The notes: a model not told the origin generated them from the letters alone. Positions 13,101 through 23,538 are shown, numbered from the stretch's first letter. The stretch: 64,000 nt of DNA from Symbiodinium natans (GCA_905221605.1 CAJNDS010000078.1:62001-126000); one strand, 5' to 3'. Numbers and translations are program-made.

Positions 13101-16100
13101 CTTGGGTCTCGGGCCGCAAGCGTGGATCACAGTCCACGCGTCCTGGACACGGACCGCGACGGACAAGCAATGCTTGCCCCACAACGGGCCGTAGGCGCAA
13201 GAGCTGAACGACGTTCCCAGAACAGCGCCCAATTGTGAAGTCGACCAGCCTGGTCTTGCGACAAACAGAAGCAAACGCAGGCGGTCACGCTGCTTGTGAC
13301 TTCGTGGGCCCAAGCTCTCGGTGAACCTACGGCCTGGCGTCCGGTCGGACCACGCAGCAACCTTAAAGCTACTGCGCGAAACTACCGTGCGCAAAGGCGC
13401 AAGTCCAGCTCCACACTTGAGCCAAAATATTGGCATTGAAACGAATTACAAAATTGAAACTTGCATGGAGTCATGGAGGTCTGCTGAGTCCTAATGCATC
13501 ACAGAGCAGAAGATGCACGTGCACTCGTGTCAGCTCACATACTATTATTATTCTATTACTATTTCTACATTATTTCTATTACTATTGTTATTATTATTAT
13601 TACTACTACTACGACAATTACTATTACGATCATTATTACTATTATTATTACTATTATTATGTCTATTACTATTACTATTGCTATTACTATTACTATTACT
13701 ATTACTATTACTATTACTATTACTATTACTATTACTATTACTATTACGATTATTATTATTAGTATTACTATTATTATAACTATTACTATTACTATTATTA
13801 TTACTATTACTATTACGATTACTATTACTATTACTATTCCTATTATTATTATTACAAGTACTATTACTATTATTGTTTACTATACTATTGCTAGTACTAT
13901 TACTTTTACTATTACTTTGCTATCACTATTATGATTATTAGTATTATCATTCTTATTACTATTAGCATTACTGTTACTATTACTATTACTATTCATATTA
14001 ATTATTTTGTACTATTACTATTACTATTACTTTTACGATTATTATTACTATTACTATTGCTATTATTTTTACTATTTATTACTATTATATTACTAGTATT
14101 TTTCTTTTACTATTACCATTATAAAAATTATTACAATTATTATTATTATTTCTGTTATTTACTATTACTATTATAATTGCTACGATTATTATTAGTACTA
14201 TCATTATTGGTATTATTATTGTTACTGTTACTGTTACTATTATTGTTATTGATATTACTATTACTATTACTATTGCTATTATTATTACGATTGCTATTAC
14301 TACTACTACTACTTATACTTTTTTCTTATTACTATTGCTATCATTATTTCTATTACTATTATTATTTCTTTTTATATTATTATTATCATCACTATTACTA
14401 TTACTACTACCATTACTATTATTATTAGTATTATTATTACTATTCTTTTTATTACCACTACTATTACAATTATTATTACTAATACTATGACTAGTACTTT
14501 TGCGTCTAATATTATTACTACTGCGCCATTTTCATTATAGCTATTACTATTAGTATTACTATTTCTATCACTAGTACTCTTGTTCTTGCTATTATTATTA
14601 CTATTACCATTACTATTACTATTCTCCGTGCTATTACTATCACTATTACCATGACGATTTCTATTACTATGATTATGACTATGACTATTAAGAATAACTG
14701 TTGCGACTACTACGATTATTGCTACTATTATTACTTTTATTATTACTAGTCATTATTAGTCGTATTATTGTTATTATTGACATCATGCCAAGGTTCCGCC
14801 CTCGTCCAGCCAAGCCAAATGTGATCTTCATAGTCAGCCAAGCAAGGTGACCAGTTATAGACAAGGAATGTGGATCATCATGCATGTTTGTGCGTCGTGA
14901 AGAAGGTGCCGTAGGTCATCATGTTGAATCCGGATCCCGTACTCTAAGCGCCCGGGACTCTTGGGAGGAGTGGTGCGACCGCGGGACGCTGTGCAGCTTC
15001 TGCGATGTCCCGCGCACTTCTGGGTTGGGCCTGAGGCCACATCACCGTCAGGGCTTGTTACAATACCAGCCTTTTGGAAACCATTTCAAGTTTGCAGCCC
15101 GACCTGAATGTCTCAGTTGATTCTTTTTCTGAGAGAAGCTGGTTTTCTAGGCTTGGTGTTCACATATTACGGTTGATATTGTTGTGACTGGTGAGAGTGC
15201 AAATAACGTTCCTTATTCATATTGGTGCGTGTATCCATGGAGGCGTCTCGTTGGGGATTCTAATCATAGGAACCCTACTGCTACCATCAAGTTCCCATCC
15301 AGCTTCGCAGGGCCTCTAGTCGACGGATTTTACCGGACACATGCTTCGTGTTCTATTGTTTTGCTAAGACTGTCCCGATCCGTTCTGATCGGAGGGCCTA
15401 TTTTGGTTGGGTCCTTTGTGTGTTATTTTGAGAGAACGAAAAAGGAACGGAATGGAATGGAATGTGGGATTGTGGATTGTGGAATGTGGAATGTGGAATG
15501 TGGAATGTGGGATGTGGAATGTGGGGTGTGGGATGTGGGATGTGGAATGTGGAATGGAATGGAAACGAAATGAAATGAAATGACATGAAAGACATGAATG
15601 AAATGAATGAAAAATGAATGAAAAATGAATGGAATATGAATGAACTATGAATGAACTATGAATGAAATATGAATGAAATATGAATGAAATATGAATGAAA
15701 TATGAATGAAATATGAATGAAATATGAATGAAATATGAATGAATATGAATGAAATATGAATGAAATATGAATGAAATATGAATGAAATATGAATGAAATA
15801 TGAATGAAATATGAATGAAATATGAATGAAATATGAATGAAATATGAATGAAATGAATGAAATGAATGAAATTACATGAATGACATGAGTGAACGAGTGA
15901 ATGACTGAAGTAGCGATGAGTGAATGAATGAAGGAATTCATGAGTGAATGCATGAAGAAAGGAGAGGACTAGAGAAGCAGTGAGTGGCAGATCATAAAGA
16001 ATGAAAGAAAAGAACCATGAATTGAACAAACACAAGTACTTGCTTCGAAGCTCTGTTTTTTCTGTGTCTCTCTCACTCCCCTCGAAAAAGGCTTAGGGTT

Positions 16101-19100
16101 TGAGGATTTAGGGTTCAGAATTCGGGGGTCCGGATTCCCACATGAATCTTTTCGAAACCCATCGTGCGAGAGCCCCGCCTTTCTGAGCCGTGCAAGCCGG
16201 GAGGCAAGCCCTTACTTATGGAAAACAGGAATCGGAGCTCTGCGTACAGAATCGGAACCCATCGTTTGAGCATTGTGTGTTGGGGGGGGGGGGGGGCTGC
16301 ACCCCCACACGAATTTTGTTTGCAAATGGGGGGGGGGGCCTGTGCCCCCCAACCCCCGAACCCCCGTTTTTTTGAGTCGTGTAAGCTTGCTTCAAAGCAG
16401 ATGAGTCTTCTTGAAACCCATCATGCGCGCATTGTGTTTGCAGACGGGGCCACCCCCCCAGCTTTTCTACGCCGTGCAATCTTGCTTCAAGGCATATGTG
16501 TCTTTTTAAAACCCATGATGCGAGCATTGTGTTTGCAAATGGGGTGCGCCCAGCCCTAATTTTCTAAGCCAGGCAAGCTTGCAATCCATCATGCGATCAT
16601 GGTGCTTGAAAATAAACTGAAATCCTATGAAGAAGTAGTATGATTCCTATGAAACATAGAGGGTCCTATTCAAAAATATAGGGAGAAGAGGTATTTTAGG
16701 GAAACCCAAGGAAAAAACTCAAAGGTAATGAGGATTCGAGCAAAGTTCATCGACGATTTGCATGATTTCCTAAGACATGATATGAAAAGTATCCGATTAG
16801 ATATATGAAGGGAATACAACTTTTCTTAGGGGAAATCAAGGAACAGAGCCAAAATCAACAAGGATTAGAGCAAAATGAATAAGAAATCTTACGAAAGTAG
16901 AGCCCTATGAAGATCTAGAGGGAATGGAGGTTTTCCCAGCAAACACCAAGAGAATGGACCAAGCAAAAGACAAAAAACCCAATAAACTCCACCAATTGAT
17001 CCTGTGCAGGCATGCAAAGGACATCCTCTGCGACATCTGCAAGGGTTGCGAGTACCTGCACCGTGGCATTGTATGCCCCAGTTGTTGCCACTATCCTTGG
17101 TTCTAACTTTCAAACTTCCGCTTGGAGGCATAGTCCCAACAATCCAAGCCAAGAGCGCCAAAGACACATCGAAGCACAGCACAGTTTGTGTTGCAAGGCG
17201 GTGGTCTTGACCTTAAGGCCGAATTTGCTGAAGTTACCTAAGCCCACAAAACAGTTTCAGCGCGTTCAACCCAGGCATTCCCAGGAGATCATCCATGGGG
17301 ATCTCACGTCGAACAACGTTCTCCTCAAGACGTGCTCTGGCCTTCTGTGTCTCATTCGGGCCTTCGTGCATTGTACGGACGCAATCATATGCCGTGCCAA
17401 TCACTTGCCACCACAGCTCTGTGCAGGGGGTAAGAATTCACCCTGAAGCCGACATGCCTGAATCTCTTGCTCTGTATGCCTGAACAGTCCTAGGAGAGAG
17501 AACGTGGACCCACTAGATCTCGACATTGTGTGCAAGGCGGGTTGAGAAACCGGATCTTCAATAAGAACCATCGCATTAAAGTTCAGCGGTTGATATGACC
17601 ACAGTGACTACAGCACACTTAACTTTTCAGGACGGCGTTTAGAGGGACGATCCAGGTCTTGGAGAGTTGAGCTTGAGAGGGCTCACACCATGAAGCACCA
17701 GAAGCAATACTGTACGTCCTTGCAATGAAGCCCAAAGCTTTCTTTTGTGAACTTTCCAAGCCGCGGTGTTGTGTTCTGCGAGCGTACTTTCTTGTGTAGT
17801 AGAGGACGCGAGTCTCCAGGCACACGCACGAAGTAAGCAAACGAGAGCAGACAACACGAGCTATATCCACCAGGAAATGTACGTACATGCGCGTGCAAAT
17901 TCATCGGCACGAGTTTTTCACGTGTGAGGCTGTCCTTAACCTTTTAGTGCTGATCAGGGACCAGGGCCTGGTCCTAAGGCGGTTCGCTGTCCTGTATTGC
18001 GGATCTTCTGAAGTTTCTCAGACCTCAAGAAAGGGCAAAACGTTGGGCTCATTGGCAGTGCGAAGCCCGAAGCTCTACTTGCAATGCGACGTCTCCAGGT
18101 TTGCGACTTTGGACTTGCCAGAGTCCTGGACGAAGGCCTCGTAGTGCAGCTTGCGAAAGAGAAATCACTGAGAATGCCTGAGAATCGAAGCACAACACGC
18201 GAGAGTGCTTCAAAACTTCTTCGGATATGCATGGTCGGGTTTCTTGCTATCCCACATGAGAGCCATACCCGCTCCTTGCAAACGACAAGATCAGTGCAAC
18301 CACGATCACATTGAATCTCTTGTAAAACACGTAGAGGGGCTCTCATCGTCCCTTTCCTTTTGTGCGGGGTTGTACAGTTACTTGGGTAGGGGCAGCCTGC
18401 TGGTGCTCTCATCTTTTTTCCTCCTCCAGCTCATCCTCTCCTTCCTCGTCTCTCGTACACGCTCTGGGAATTCGCTCGGTTTAAATCTCCACGCGGCGTT
18501 TGTTGTCCTTGGGCAGAGCACATGCGCAGAAGATGCTCACAGGGTTGGGAGAAGCGGCCTGGGCATGTTGGGTGACATTCAGCCCAATCACCAAATGACG
18601 ACTCCACACTGTAACCTTATTGTAATCTTACTCACTCAGTGTTTCTTCATCATTCCGAGAGTGAGATTGCATCGTAAGACCGAATGTCTGCGGGCAATAG
18701 CAGCTGTCATGGTTTATATGATGTAGATGTCCAAACAATCACATATCATTTGGCTGACAACCATATTAGTTTCCACGTGCATTGTGTGCGGGCTACCTAG
18801 GTTCCGAGGGGCTTTCTGGCAAAAATCCAATCCTTCAAGCGGCCCCAGAACATGAGTCAAGAGCCCAGAAGCCCAACCCCTGTGGCCCTGGAGGGGTCTC
18901 CACGCTGCTGACCTCCCAACTTGGAACCTCGGCATTTGGACATTTGCTCGCTTCTGTGAGCTCTGCCAACCAATCGGTGCTCTTTTTTTTTTGACGTTTG
19001 GTTCATGAAGATTGGAGGGCGGAAGATTCTGCGTTGTTGTACAGGTACCCGCGGTAAAGCTGACTAGCGTACCGAATGGGCGACATGATCGAACGGGCCG

Positions 19101-20842
19101 CAGTTCACGGGCCATGTGCCAAGGTTCATTATTGCCTTCATGAGACAGTCTGTTAGTACAGGATGATACGGGGTGAGCCGCCTAAAAGGCACCAGCGTGA
19201 ATGGGCCGTTCAGTCTCCAGCTACTGTAAACATACCAAGTGTACCAAAACGAGTGAACAAAGTGGACAACGAAGTGAACAAAGTGAAATATTAGTTTTTG
19301 CATGAAGTTACTTGGGTCACAGCGTAAATGTCACGACCGAGGGCGCTTGAATTTGGACAGTGTGATGTATCTACTGCATGACTTGAACAGTGGTCTTGAG
19401 CCACAACCAGTTGATGCAATGTATTTGAGATCCCACAAGTTGTCGTTATCATCAGGCCTGCCACACGCCCCTGCACCCCGAACCGTCGATGGTAGATGTC
19501 AGTCCTGTTTCTGCAAAGGCACCGTCTCACATATGCCCCCGGAGCTGATTCGCATGGAAAACAAGAGGCCTTGGGAATCTGGTTGGGGAAGGGTCGACCG
19601 TACAGGGCCTGATTCGCCATCGATCGCATCACTGTACGCTGAGGCCTCTAAGGCTCTAAGGCTATTCCTGCGGGCTTACAGTTTAAAGACAGTGGTTCAA
19701 GATTCAGGGTCAGAGTTGGCCACCCTGATTTAAAGTCTGACCGATAGATTCGGGAACGAGGGAATGTGGCTAGAATATTTAACGTGGTTTCGGTCGAAAT
19801 GTAAGAGACATTGTGCCGGTTTTGGATTTAGTTGCCTTTGGGGACATCGTCGGCTGTTCACCCGCCAAGTTGGGAACGGCGGGATTCCGGGATTCCTAGC
19901 ATCCTCAGGTTGACCAAGAAGGCGGACATCTATTCGGTGGGCGTGTTGCTCTATCAGGTTCTGCTTGGCGAGCTGCCGTTTGTAGGACCGGGCATGCAAA
20001 GGTTCTGAGCTTTGGGAACGAAAGGCAGCAGGCCGCAGTTTGTCCATGGCGCATTTTGTCTTTGTGGCTTCTTGTGGACTCCCTCTTGAAGTCTTGAGCA
20101 CTGACCAGTGAGCAAGGTTCCAGCAGTCTCGCAAGCTTACAGTTCGGTGCCCTCGCATCGATAACCTCTAGATTTTCCCCAGCTCCTAACCCGATGTCAG
20201 GAAAAACTGCCACGCAGATTATCATCTTCATCGCTTCTGGCAAGAGGTTGAAACTCGGTGACGATGTGCCTGAAGATGTGCCTCAGCAAAACCGTTCAAG
20301 AAGGCCTAGCTTTGCCAAACTCTAAAGTCTGGGAAGTTCGGAAAAGGCTCTGTTGCAGCAAAAGACTTTGTGGTGGAAAAATGCCCACACACTGAACGAC
20401 CTGCTCCGCATTCCAGGAAATATACACAACTTGAAATTGAAAGAACATCTCTGGAGTTGGGAACGCTTGTGCCCCCACGCCGTAGGACATGCACGTTGCT
20501 GCAGCCACTCAGCCTTGGATCTCAGGGGGGACAACAAAGGGGTCCCAGCGGGTGGGGCCCCTGTGGGGTTTCTCAGGGAGGTGGGGAGAGGGGGGGAAAG
20601 AGGTGCGCGCGCAAATTGTCGGGAGTTTCACGGATGATGCAAGAAGTCTGCCATTGTCAGGCTCTGTCAGTACTCGTATTTCTTCTGTTTGCCTTCGGTC
20701 TCTCATTCTCGGCCTCTCCAGCTCACAGGTTCAGAAGATATTCTTGCGCTCTACGGCGGTAGAACCTGAAGAGAGGCCTTCTGCCGAAGAGCCCTGGCCA
20801 AGGTTTAAGAGGGAGATTTCAAGGGTGCGATTGTGTTGTTAG
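5853..20842 (+). CDS. Split protein kinase gene, TKL-like (13 exons seen)
   Basis: A serine/threonine or dual-specificity kinase domain reads through 13 small exons on the plus strand: 5853-5911, 6199-6288, 9175-9215, 9375-9416, 14968-15023, 17010-17070, 17285-17331, 17631-17655, 18099-18135, 18894-18938, 19519-19567, 19909-19985, 20201-20277, with a last one at 20729-20842. The usual landmarks appear in order: glycine loop GQGSFGKVY, the ATP-binding lysine in AAVKIM, hinge [12 protein letters not shown], catalytic loop HGDLTSNN (HGD in place of HRD, common in tyrosine-kinase-like kinases), metal-binding DFGLAR, PPEL in place of [12 protein letters not shown], and the conserved arginine in ERPSAEE. 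All junctions from 17010 onward keep phase if GC and GA donors are allowed. The segment after the C helix (the usual HPN motif) is not found, so one small exon is probably missed; the N-terminus is also missing. Expected role: phosphotransfer from ATP in cell signalling. Substrate unknown. Confidence 0.8.
6199..6288 (+). CDS. Kinase exon B: VAIK lysine
   Basis: Starts after CAG at 6196-6198 with [16 protein letters not shown]; the lysine in AAVKI matches the ATP-orienting lysine of subdomain II. Ends at a canonical AAG|GTAGGT donor, phase 0. Confidence 0.8.
6713..6899. repeat. (GAATGTAA)n microsatellite
   Basis: About 20 near-perfect 8-bp units with a few GCAAGG interruptions, inside a kinase intron. 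The repeat lacks stop codons on the minus strand, which produces spurious frames rich in HSYILTFL. Confidence 0.9.
7013..7166. repeat. (CA)n / CACACG / CACG microsatellite
   Basis: Alternating CA and CG dinucleotides over about 150 bases. Alternating purine-pyrimidine DNA of this kind can adopt Z-form; no coding meaning is likely. Confidence 0.9.
7300..7660. repeat. Degenerate ATAGACCCCTATG-type repeats (left block)
   Basis: Dispersed copies of CCCCTATGCATAGG and ATAGACCCTAT motifs, each nearly self-complementary. The same motif returns at 8820-8945 in the opposite sense (ATAGGGGTCTAT) on the other side of the telomere-like tract. Confidence 0.65.
7669..8815 (+). repeat. Interstitial degenerate TTTAGGG telomere-like tract
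   Basis: About 1.1 kb dominated by TTTAGGG with spacers such as TTTTTAGGG, TTCAGGG and GGGGTTT. TTTAGGG is the telomere repeat known for dinoflagellates and plants. The units are too irregular and too internal for a working telomere; this is an old insertion, a fused end, or slippage product. A non-repeat island with a poly-G run lies at about 8190-8270. Confidence 0.8.
8820..8945. repeat. ATAGGGGTCTAT repeats (right block)
   Basis: Right-hand partner of the 7300-7660 block, including a short palindrome ATAGACCCC/GGGGTCTAT around a TATATATA centre at about 8918-8938. Confidence 0.6.
9175..9215 (+). CDS. Kinase exon C candidate: C-helix
   Basis: After [16 protein letters not shown] reads like the C-helix segment (FLRE-type with a glutamate) and is phase 0 after exon B. 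The GC donor at 9216 is a guess. This is the least certain exon of the kinase because the following HPN-type segment was not found. Confidence 0.4.
9375..9416 (+). CDS. Kinase exon: beta4-beta5 strands
   Basis: Encodes [18 protein letters not shown] is the beta5 strand leading into the hinge, and it joins EWCDRGTL of the next exon in phase 0 through a GC donor at 9417. Confidence 0.6.
10478..11033. repeat. (TTATTC)/(TTACTA)n microsatellite, left part
   Basis: Starts as TTATTC units and turns into TTACTA/TTACTATTA units with scattered substitutions. The same repeat resumes at 13540, directly after the LTR element, so both parts were probably one tract before the insertion. Confidence 0.85.
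11034..11323 (-). repeat. LTR copy 1 (3' LTR of minus-strand element)
   Basis: Starts TGCGAAGTC and ends CTCACA on the plus strand. It shares long identical stretches with 13234-13539, for example the segment around 'gcaaccttaaagctactgcg' and that around 'ggtctgctgagtcctaatgc'. Confidence 0.75.
11324..11334 (-). other. Polypurine-tract-like site
   Basis: On the minus strand CTGAGGGGCGA lies directly before the TGTGAG start of the 3' LTR, the place where plus-strand priming occurs in LTR elements. Short, so only supportive. Confidence 0.35.
11657..12330 (-). pseudogene. Phospholipase-D-like (HKD) phosphodiesterase remnant
   Basis: Across two shifted minus-strand frames I read a PLD-like domain: [18 protein letters not shown] followed by [11 protein letters not shown] (about 12086-11969), then after a frame shift SGLHHAKAL (H-x-K) and [13 protein letters not shown] (the GSxN part), then [14 protein letters not shown]. 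This layout is that of the small HKD enzymes often annotated as mitochondrial cardiolipin hydrolase-like proteins in dinoflagellate genomes. The aspartate of the HKD motif cannot be identified, and at least two frame shifts break the reading, so the copy is probably dead. Family members cleave phosphodiester bonds in lipids or nucleic acid; which one is unknown here. Confidence 0.45.
12440..13060 (-). pseudogene. Retropepsin-like polyprotein fragment
   Basis: Minus-strand reading gives [16 protein letters not shown], then [19 protein letters not shown], then [20 protein letters not shown] and [20 protein letters not shown] resembles the aspartyl-protease active-site segment (D-S/T-G-A plus NHI) of retroelement polyproteins, with DGCA replacing DSGA. 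The frame switches near 12900, where [18 protein letters not shown] lies in another frame, so the reading is broken. It precedes the PLD-like remnant in the same direction. Confidence 0.5.
13214..13231 (-). other. Primer-binding-site-like sequence
   Basis: On the minus strand the 5' LTR end (..CACA) is followed by AT and then TGGGCGCTGTTCTGGG. A site starting TGG just inside the LTR is where a tRNA 3' end (CCA) would prime reverse transcription. The matching tRNA was not identified. Confidence 0.35.
13234..13539 (-). repeat. LTR copy 2 (5' LTR of minus-strand element)
   Basis: Direct repeat of 11034-11323 with a 13-base insertion near its start (after TGTGAAGTC) and scattered substitutions. 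It ends CTCACA immediately before TACTATTATTA. Confidence 0.75.
13540..14780. repeat. (TTACTA)n microsatellite, right part
   Basis: About 1.2 kb of TTACTA, TTATTA and related trinucleotide-like units with increasing decay to the right. Long Y-, I- or L-rich frames here are artefacts. Confidence 0.85.
14968..15023 (+). CDS. Kinase exon: hinge and D-helix
   Basis: After [16 protein letters not shown] matches the hinge of kinases. Ending at 15023 (GT donor at 15024) gives a 2-base overhang that fits the next exon; ending at 15006 would not fit. The stretch to the E-helix is a few residues shorter than usual. Confidence 0.6.
15447..15562. repeat. (GGAATGT/GGGATGT)n microsatellite
   Basis: Tandem GGAATGTGG/GGGATGTGG units; no coding meaning seen. 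Confidence 0.85.
15569..15905. repeat. (GAATGAAATAT)n minisatellite
   Basis: About 20 units of an 11-bp repeat with GAATGAA variants at both ends. It lacks stops on the minus strand, giving a false 223-codon F/H/S/I-rich frame at 15364-16035. Confidence 0.9.
16140..16620. repeat. Degenerate tandem repeat, about 95-150 bp unit
   Basis: Three to four copies of a unit containing GTGCAAGCTTGCTTCAAGGC, then AAACCCATCATGCG and CATTGTGTTTGCAAATGGGG, interrupted by poly-G runs. A second set of loosely repeated units of about 100 bp (GATTAGAGCAAA, CTATGAAG, AATCAAGGAA) follows at 16620-16960. Confidence 0.6.
17010..17070 (+). CDS. Kinase exon D: E-helix
   Basis: After [27 protein letters not shown] matches the DIxxGxxYLH helix just before the catalytic loop. 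GT donor at 17071. Confidence 0.75.
17285..17331 (+). CDS. Kinase exon E: catalytic loop
   Basis: [15 protein letters not shown] carries the catalytic aspartate (HGD) and the metal-binding asparagine five residues later. AG|G acceptor, GT donor at 17332. Confidence 0.85.
17631..17655 (+). CDS. Kinase micro-exon, 25 bases
   Basis: TTTTCAG|G acceptor, CAG|GT donor. The phase exactly bridges NNVLLK and VCDFGLAR and supplies TTAFRGTIQ, the expected beta-strand spacer. Confidence 0.6.
18099..18135 (+). CDS. Kinase exon F: DFG
   Basis: [12 protein letters not shown] contains the metal-binding DFG. Ending with one extra base before a GC donor (18136) fits the phase of the next exon. Confidence 0.8.
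18894..18938 (+). CDS. Kinase exon: activation loop
   Basis: [14 protein letters not shown], with Ser/Thr residues available for phosphorylation, joins [10 protein letters not shown] in phase only through a GA donor (18939-18940). Confidence 0.6.
19519..19567 (+). CDS. Kinase exon G: P+1 loop, PPE motif
   Basis: [19 protein letters not shown] takes the place of APE. The GC donor (19568-19569) keeps phase with exon H. Confidence 0.8.
19909..19985 (+). CDS. Kinase exon H: F-helix
   Basis: [18 protein letters not shown] and GELPFV contain the invariant F-helix aspartate (DIYS). A GA donor at 19986-19987 gives the one-base overhang needed by the next exon. Confidence 0.8.
20201..20277 (+). CDS. 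Kinase exon I: G-helix
   Basis: [16 protein letters not shown] and KLGDDVPED fit the region after the F-helix. GT donor at 20278, phase 0. Confidence 0.7.
20729..20842 (+). CDS. Kinase exon J: H/I helices, possible C-terminus
   Basis: [21 protein letters not shown] holds the conserved arginine of subdomain XI. The frame ends at TAG 20840-20842, but a GT at 20825 after 'tcaagg' could be a donor to a further exon, so the true C-terminus is open. Confidence 0.7.
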   Translation, partial: VQKIFLRSTAVEPEERPSAEEPWPRFKREISRVRLCC

Positions 20843-23538
20843 GGTTACCTGGTAGGTAACTACCTGGTTACTGTATCTGGTTCATTTTCGTACTTTGCAG
20901 TCCCTTGCAGGTAGCCTGCAATCTTTGACAGCGCACACCAGCCTAGCAAGTCGACACCCTTCTTAGCTGATAGTCACGGCTACCGTGCATGGACACCGAT
21001 CGGCCAGCAAGAGCCGAGCGAGCAAGAAGAACGGGATCACTCGCACAGAATCTAGACTCAATCCTTTTCTCACGTCCTTGGCACATCTTCGCACCAAAAA
21101 GGCATGAGCTCTGCGTTTCTCCGAACAGTTTGCCATCAACAAATTCAGCAAATAGTATCCACAAGAAATGAACTTTTCATTGTCAGTTTTGAGGGCTCAA
21201 GCTGTGGCTCGAGCTGGCCAGTTGTCAACTTCTTGTTGTATATTGATAAACGACTGACGTCATTCGCCAAGGAGTTGGTCCATTATTTCAGCCGCCAAGA
21301 AGGCTCGCTGGACTGATGCCGATCTTTGTTTTCTTAACACGGAGTTCGTCCACTCGCTGGATTGATGCCATCTCCAAACAACATGTGCGTGCTGTTTATT
21401 AGCTGGCCCTTAGATGTGGATGGGGAAATGAGCCACAATGATGTCCAGAATTTGTTCAGAAGGATCCGTATGGAATGTGTTCCCGAACGTCCTAAGGGCC
21501 ATGGCGACCAGTGATTCTAATTTTAACATCATTGGCACGATTGGGTGCTGGATTATGTTCTTGGCAGTCGTCAATAATTTCAGTTCCGGGGTCCAGCCCC
21601 TGGAAGATGGGGCTGAACTCGAAGGCATGAAGGAATGAGAGCATGAAGGGCGTGAAGGTATCCCGTTCTTTGCCAAGGCCTCTGCGAGGTGTTTCGGGGT
21701 TGTAGATTTGATAGCAGGATGTTTCCGTCATGCTTTGGAACAAAAATGATCTGTTAGTCGGTGCAGAAGGCGGGGAGCGCCCCTGCCAGTGCGGGCTTGC
21801 TTCTTGTTGCTGGAAAAGGTCGGGCTGGGTCACTTGGTCACTTGGTCACTGGCACCAAGCGGCTGACATTTAGCCTTCTCAGCCAGTGAAGCCGCCAGAA
21901 GCCCTTGAGACATTTTTTGTTGGCCCCGCAGCCGTCTCTTCTGCCCCGGGGTGAGACGTAAATACACTCCCGCTGATGACGGGCAAGTACACCGAACAAT
22001 GAAGTGCCTCGGCAGATGTTGATTTTAACACTACGCGACCCACCTCGGCCTGGCCCAACGCAGCTGCCGGAAAGGGGGGGCTCAGCATTTGGATTGCCAG
22101 CTGGGGCCTGGGGGTTCCAGGCTTTGGGCGACAAGAATGCTCAACCCGAAACCCTCAACTCCGCAACACCACGCCACAAAGGCACCCCGACGTTAAGGGG
22201 CAGGGAGGGGTGCGGGGGTGGGGAAGCGGGGCCTGCACCCATCCGCTCTCACACACCTGTCGCCTTCAAAAAGTACCCAGTCCAGGGCCAAAGATGAAGG
22301 GTTCAAGCTGGTTGGGGGAGGGGATTAAAGGTGTTGCCTGTTTACGCTACCCAAACACCTGTGCACCCCATCCATAAATGGTGGTGCTCCCTGTCAGTCA
22401 CGCAACTCACGAAGTGCAGGCTGGACTGTGAGGAGGGGTGAGTCATTCCTTGGTTTTTCGTACGTGTGCTGTGGAAAAAAAAAGCCAGAACACCAGCAGT
22501 TGCTGTCCGACCCCTATAGCGGGACCTCAACTCCCCCCGTGGTCCCGGCAAACCGCCCGCTTGCAGATCCCGATCGTCTAGGGGGGGTACCCATTCCTGT
22601 TCTGACAACCTAAACAGTCAATGTTCCTTGTTTTAAGCAATTTGCACTTGCACTCTTGAAGCGGAAGTAGTGGCATCATCACTTCGCCCTTGTGCGCCCA
22701 TCTGCACCCTGCCCGAAGGTTGAGTGTTGCCGCAGGTAGCTGCCACATGTTGCCACTTTGCGCCACTGTATGTCCCCAATCCATGGTGCTGAGAATCCCA
22801 AACCCGGGACCTGCAACAACCTGAGCCCGACGCCCTGGCCCTGGACCCTAAACCCCCTAACCCTTACCCCTTGCCACCCTGAGCCTTGTGTCTGGGCGCC
22901 TGGCTTGCCGAGGTCCAACCCCTAAAGCTTAAAGCCCCAAATCCAAATCTCTGCGCCGAGGCTGCTGTCCGCGCTCGGGGTGCTGCACACGGCCCATGGC
23001 ATCGCTCTGCAGACGCGCCTCGCCCAAGCGTGCGGTTTTGAGGGGACCACCGGGACCACCGGGACCACCGACGAGCACGAGTGAGTTTGGCATGCATGTC
23101 GTTGTCAAGAAAATGAGGGGATTATTGGCGTTGCTGAGATGACTGAGACTACTGAGTTGGGCCCGGGCCGTGGGTTGGGTCTGAGGTCCAATGGCCAAGG
23201 CTTTGCACCAGCCAGCGGCGGCCCAAGCCGCTTCTGTGCCATTCACTCCGTCGACCAAGTCTTCTCAAGATATCTTTGGGCAACACGAGTGCTCGAGACT
23301 CTTCTGGGAATCGGCGCTGCAACCTGTAATGCGCGGCGTGTGGCGGCGACGGGAATAGAGTGCTCCCGCAAGCGACGGGAGGTACGATCACACTGATCAC
23401 ACTCTTTCTGAGTTCCTTGTTGTGACAGGGGTTCGTTAGGAACCTCTGAGCCTCTGACCGACGGGTCTGAGACCGTCCAATAAAAGGACTGCCTTAGCGA
23501 GCAAGTTGCGTCTTGTCCTTTAGTGGCTTCCTCACATC

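Larger units (their letters stand above)
11034..13539 (-). mobile_element. LTR retroelement inserted in a TTACTA microsatellite, with PLD-like cargo
   Basis: Two direct repeats of about 290-305 bp (11034-11323 and 13234-13539) flank 1.9 kb. Both begin TG and end CA, and outside both lies the same TTACTA microsatellite, with TACT on each side as a possible 4-bp target duplication (weak, since the target is itself TACT-rich). Read on the minus strand, TGGGCGCTGTTC two bases inside the 5' repeat fits a primer-binding site, and CTGAGGGGCGA just before the 3' repeat fits a polypurine tract. Inside are a retropepsin-like fragment and a broken phospholipase-D-like frame; no reverse transcriptase or integrase is visible, so it would depend on other elements. 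The repeats differ at many sites, so the insertion is not recent. It sits in a kinase intron, antisense to that gene. Confidence 0.65.
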
